Shown here in pieces: positions 63,838 through 64,000 of a DNA stretch of 64,000 nucleotides. Numbering within the stretch: the first letter of the stretch is position 1; every line of letters begins with the position of its first letter. The position numbers and the translations under genes are program-made. The DNA comes from Alistipes sp. (GTDB lineage Bacteria > Bacteroidota > Bacteroidia > Bacteroidales > Rikenellaceae). The notes beneath the pieces are model-generated. The model was given only the letters and a program-made list of their open reading frames with translations. It made no database searches and had not been told where the DNA came from. The stretch is from positions 154,983 through 218,982 of the forward strand of contig JAGATC010000010.1 in NCBI GenBank assembly GCA_017621455.1, given 5' to 3'.

Positions 63838-64000
63838 ACAATGGAGAGTTTGATCCTGGCTCAGGATAAACGCTAGCGGCAGGCCTAACACATGCAAGTC
63901 GAGGGGGATTATTAAGATAGCTTGCTATTTTGATATGAGACCGGCGCACGGGTGCGTAACGCGTATGCAACCTACCTTTAACAGGGGGATAACTCTGAGA
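63838..64000 (+). rRNA. rrs: 16S ribosomal RNA, 5' part
   Basis: The universal AGAGTTTGATCCTGGCTCAG is at 63845-63864, which places mature base 1 near 63838. It continues with the conserved GGCAGGCCTAACACATGCAA and ACCGGCGCACGGGTGCGTAA segments and runs off the window. The short V1 region and the wording of the start resemble Alistipes and relatives (Rikenellaceae), judged from memory. Confidence 0.98.

Noticed and set aside
1..64000. CRISPR arrays, insertion sequences, integrases, tRNA genes
   Set aside because: No regularly spaced repeats, transposase or integrase frames, or tRNA-like sequences were seen; the only repeats are those listed.

Overview
The window comes from a member of the Bacteroidales, most likely a Rikenellaceae/Alistipes-type organism. 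The evidence is the 5' end of a 16S rRNA gene at the right edge (its opening signature reads like Alistipes relatives, judged from memory, not by alignment), many promoters of the Bacteroidetes form TTTG-N18..21-TAnnTTTG, almost no Shine-Dalgarno sequences, and Bacteroidales-type protein families (rSAM/lipoprotein system, OprP-like porin, EF-G paralogue without GTPase residues).

Layout. 1-8.8 kb, plus strand: a cut-off CotH-family protein, a secreted GH20 hexosaminidase, RecQ, a DEDDy exonuclease, an RlmI-like rRNA methyltransferase, then three small envelope proteins of unknown function. 8.9-16.8 kb, mostly minus strand: a DksA-like protein, ileS, yebC, recO and ispG, with one small secreted PPC-like protein on the plus strand. 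17.0-22.9 kb: a tandem array of paralogous small lipoproteins followed by two radical SAM/SPASM enzymes, a probable protein-modification system. 23.0-23.8 kb: an SGNH hydrolase.

24.1-43.4 kb is the streptomycin-S10-spc-alpha ribosomal superoperon: rpsL, rpsG, fusA, rpsJ to rpsN, a 967-bp non-coding interruption, then rpsH to rplO, secY, map, infA, rpmJ, rpsM, rpsK, rpsD, rpoA, rplQ. The interruption holds a group-II-intron-like RNA without a reverse transcriptase, followed by a consensus promoter that restarts transcription at rpsH.

43.4-48.7 kb: rpoN and asnS (minus), a truncated GH2-like protein and rlmH (plus). 48.9-57.6 kb: a three-gene unit encoding a membrane-anchored vWA protein, a tubulin/FtsZ-like GTPase and a 1283-residue membrane protein with an embedded papain-like protease; this is the most intriguing functional system here together with the lipoprotein/rSAM cluster. 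58.1-60.2 kb: an EF-G paralogue whose GTPase motifs are altered, with a structured leader. 60.5-63.2 kb: a porin and a nucleoside-recognition-domain membrane protein. 63.4-64.0 kb: three tandem rRNA promoters and the start of 16S rRNA.

A second-scale pattern crosses these regions: a family of about 130-bp long palindromes (two in tandem after rplQ, one at the end of the GH2-like gene, one after the vWA/tubulin/protease unit, and a shorter relative after the DksA-like gene). Their arms differ in sequence but stay complementary, and the centre is conserved. All functions are read from sequence by eye; no searches or folding programs were run.
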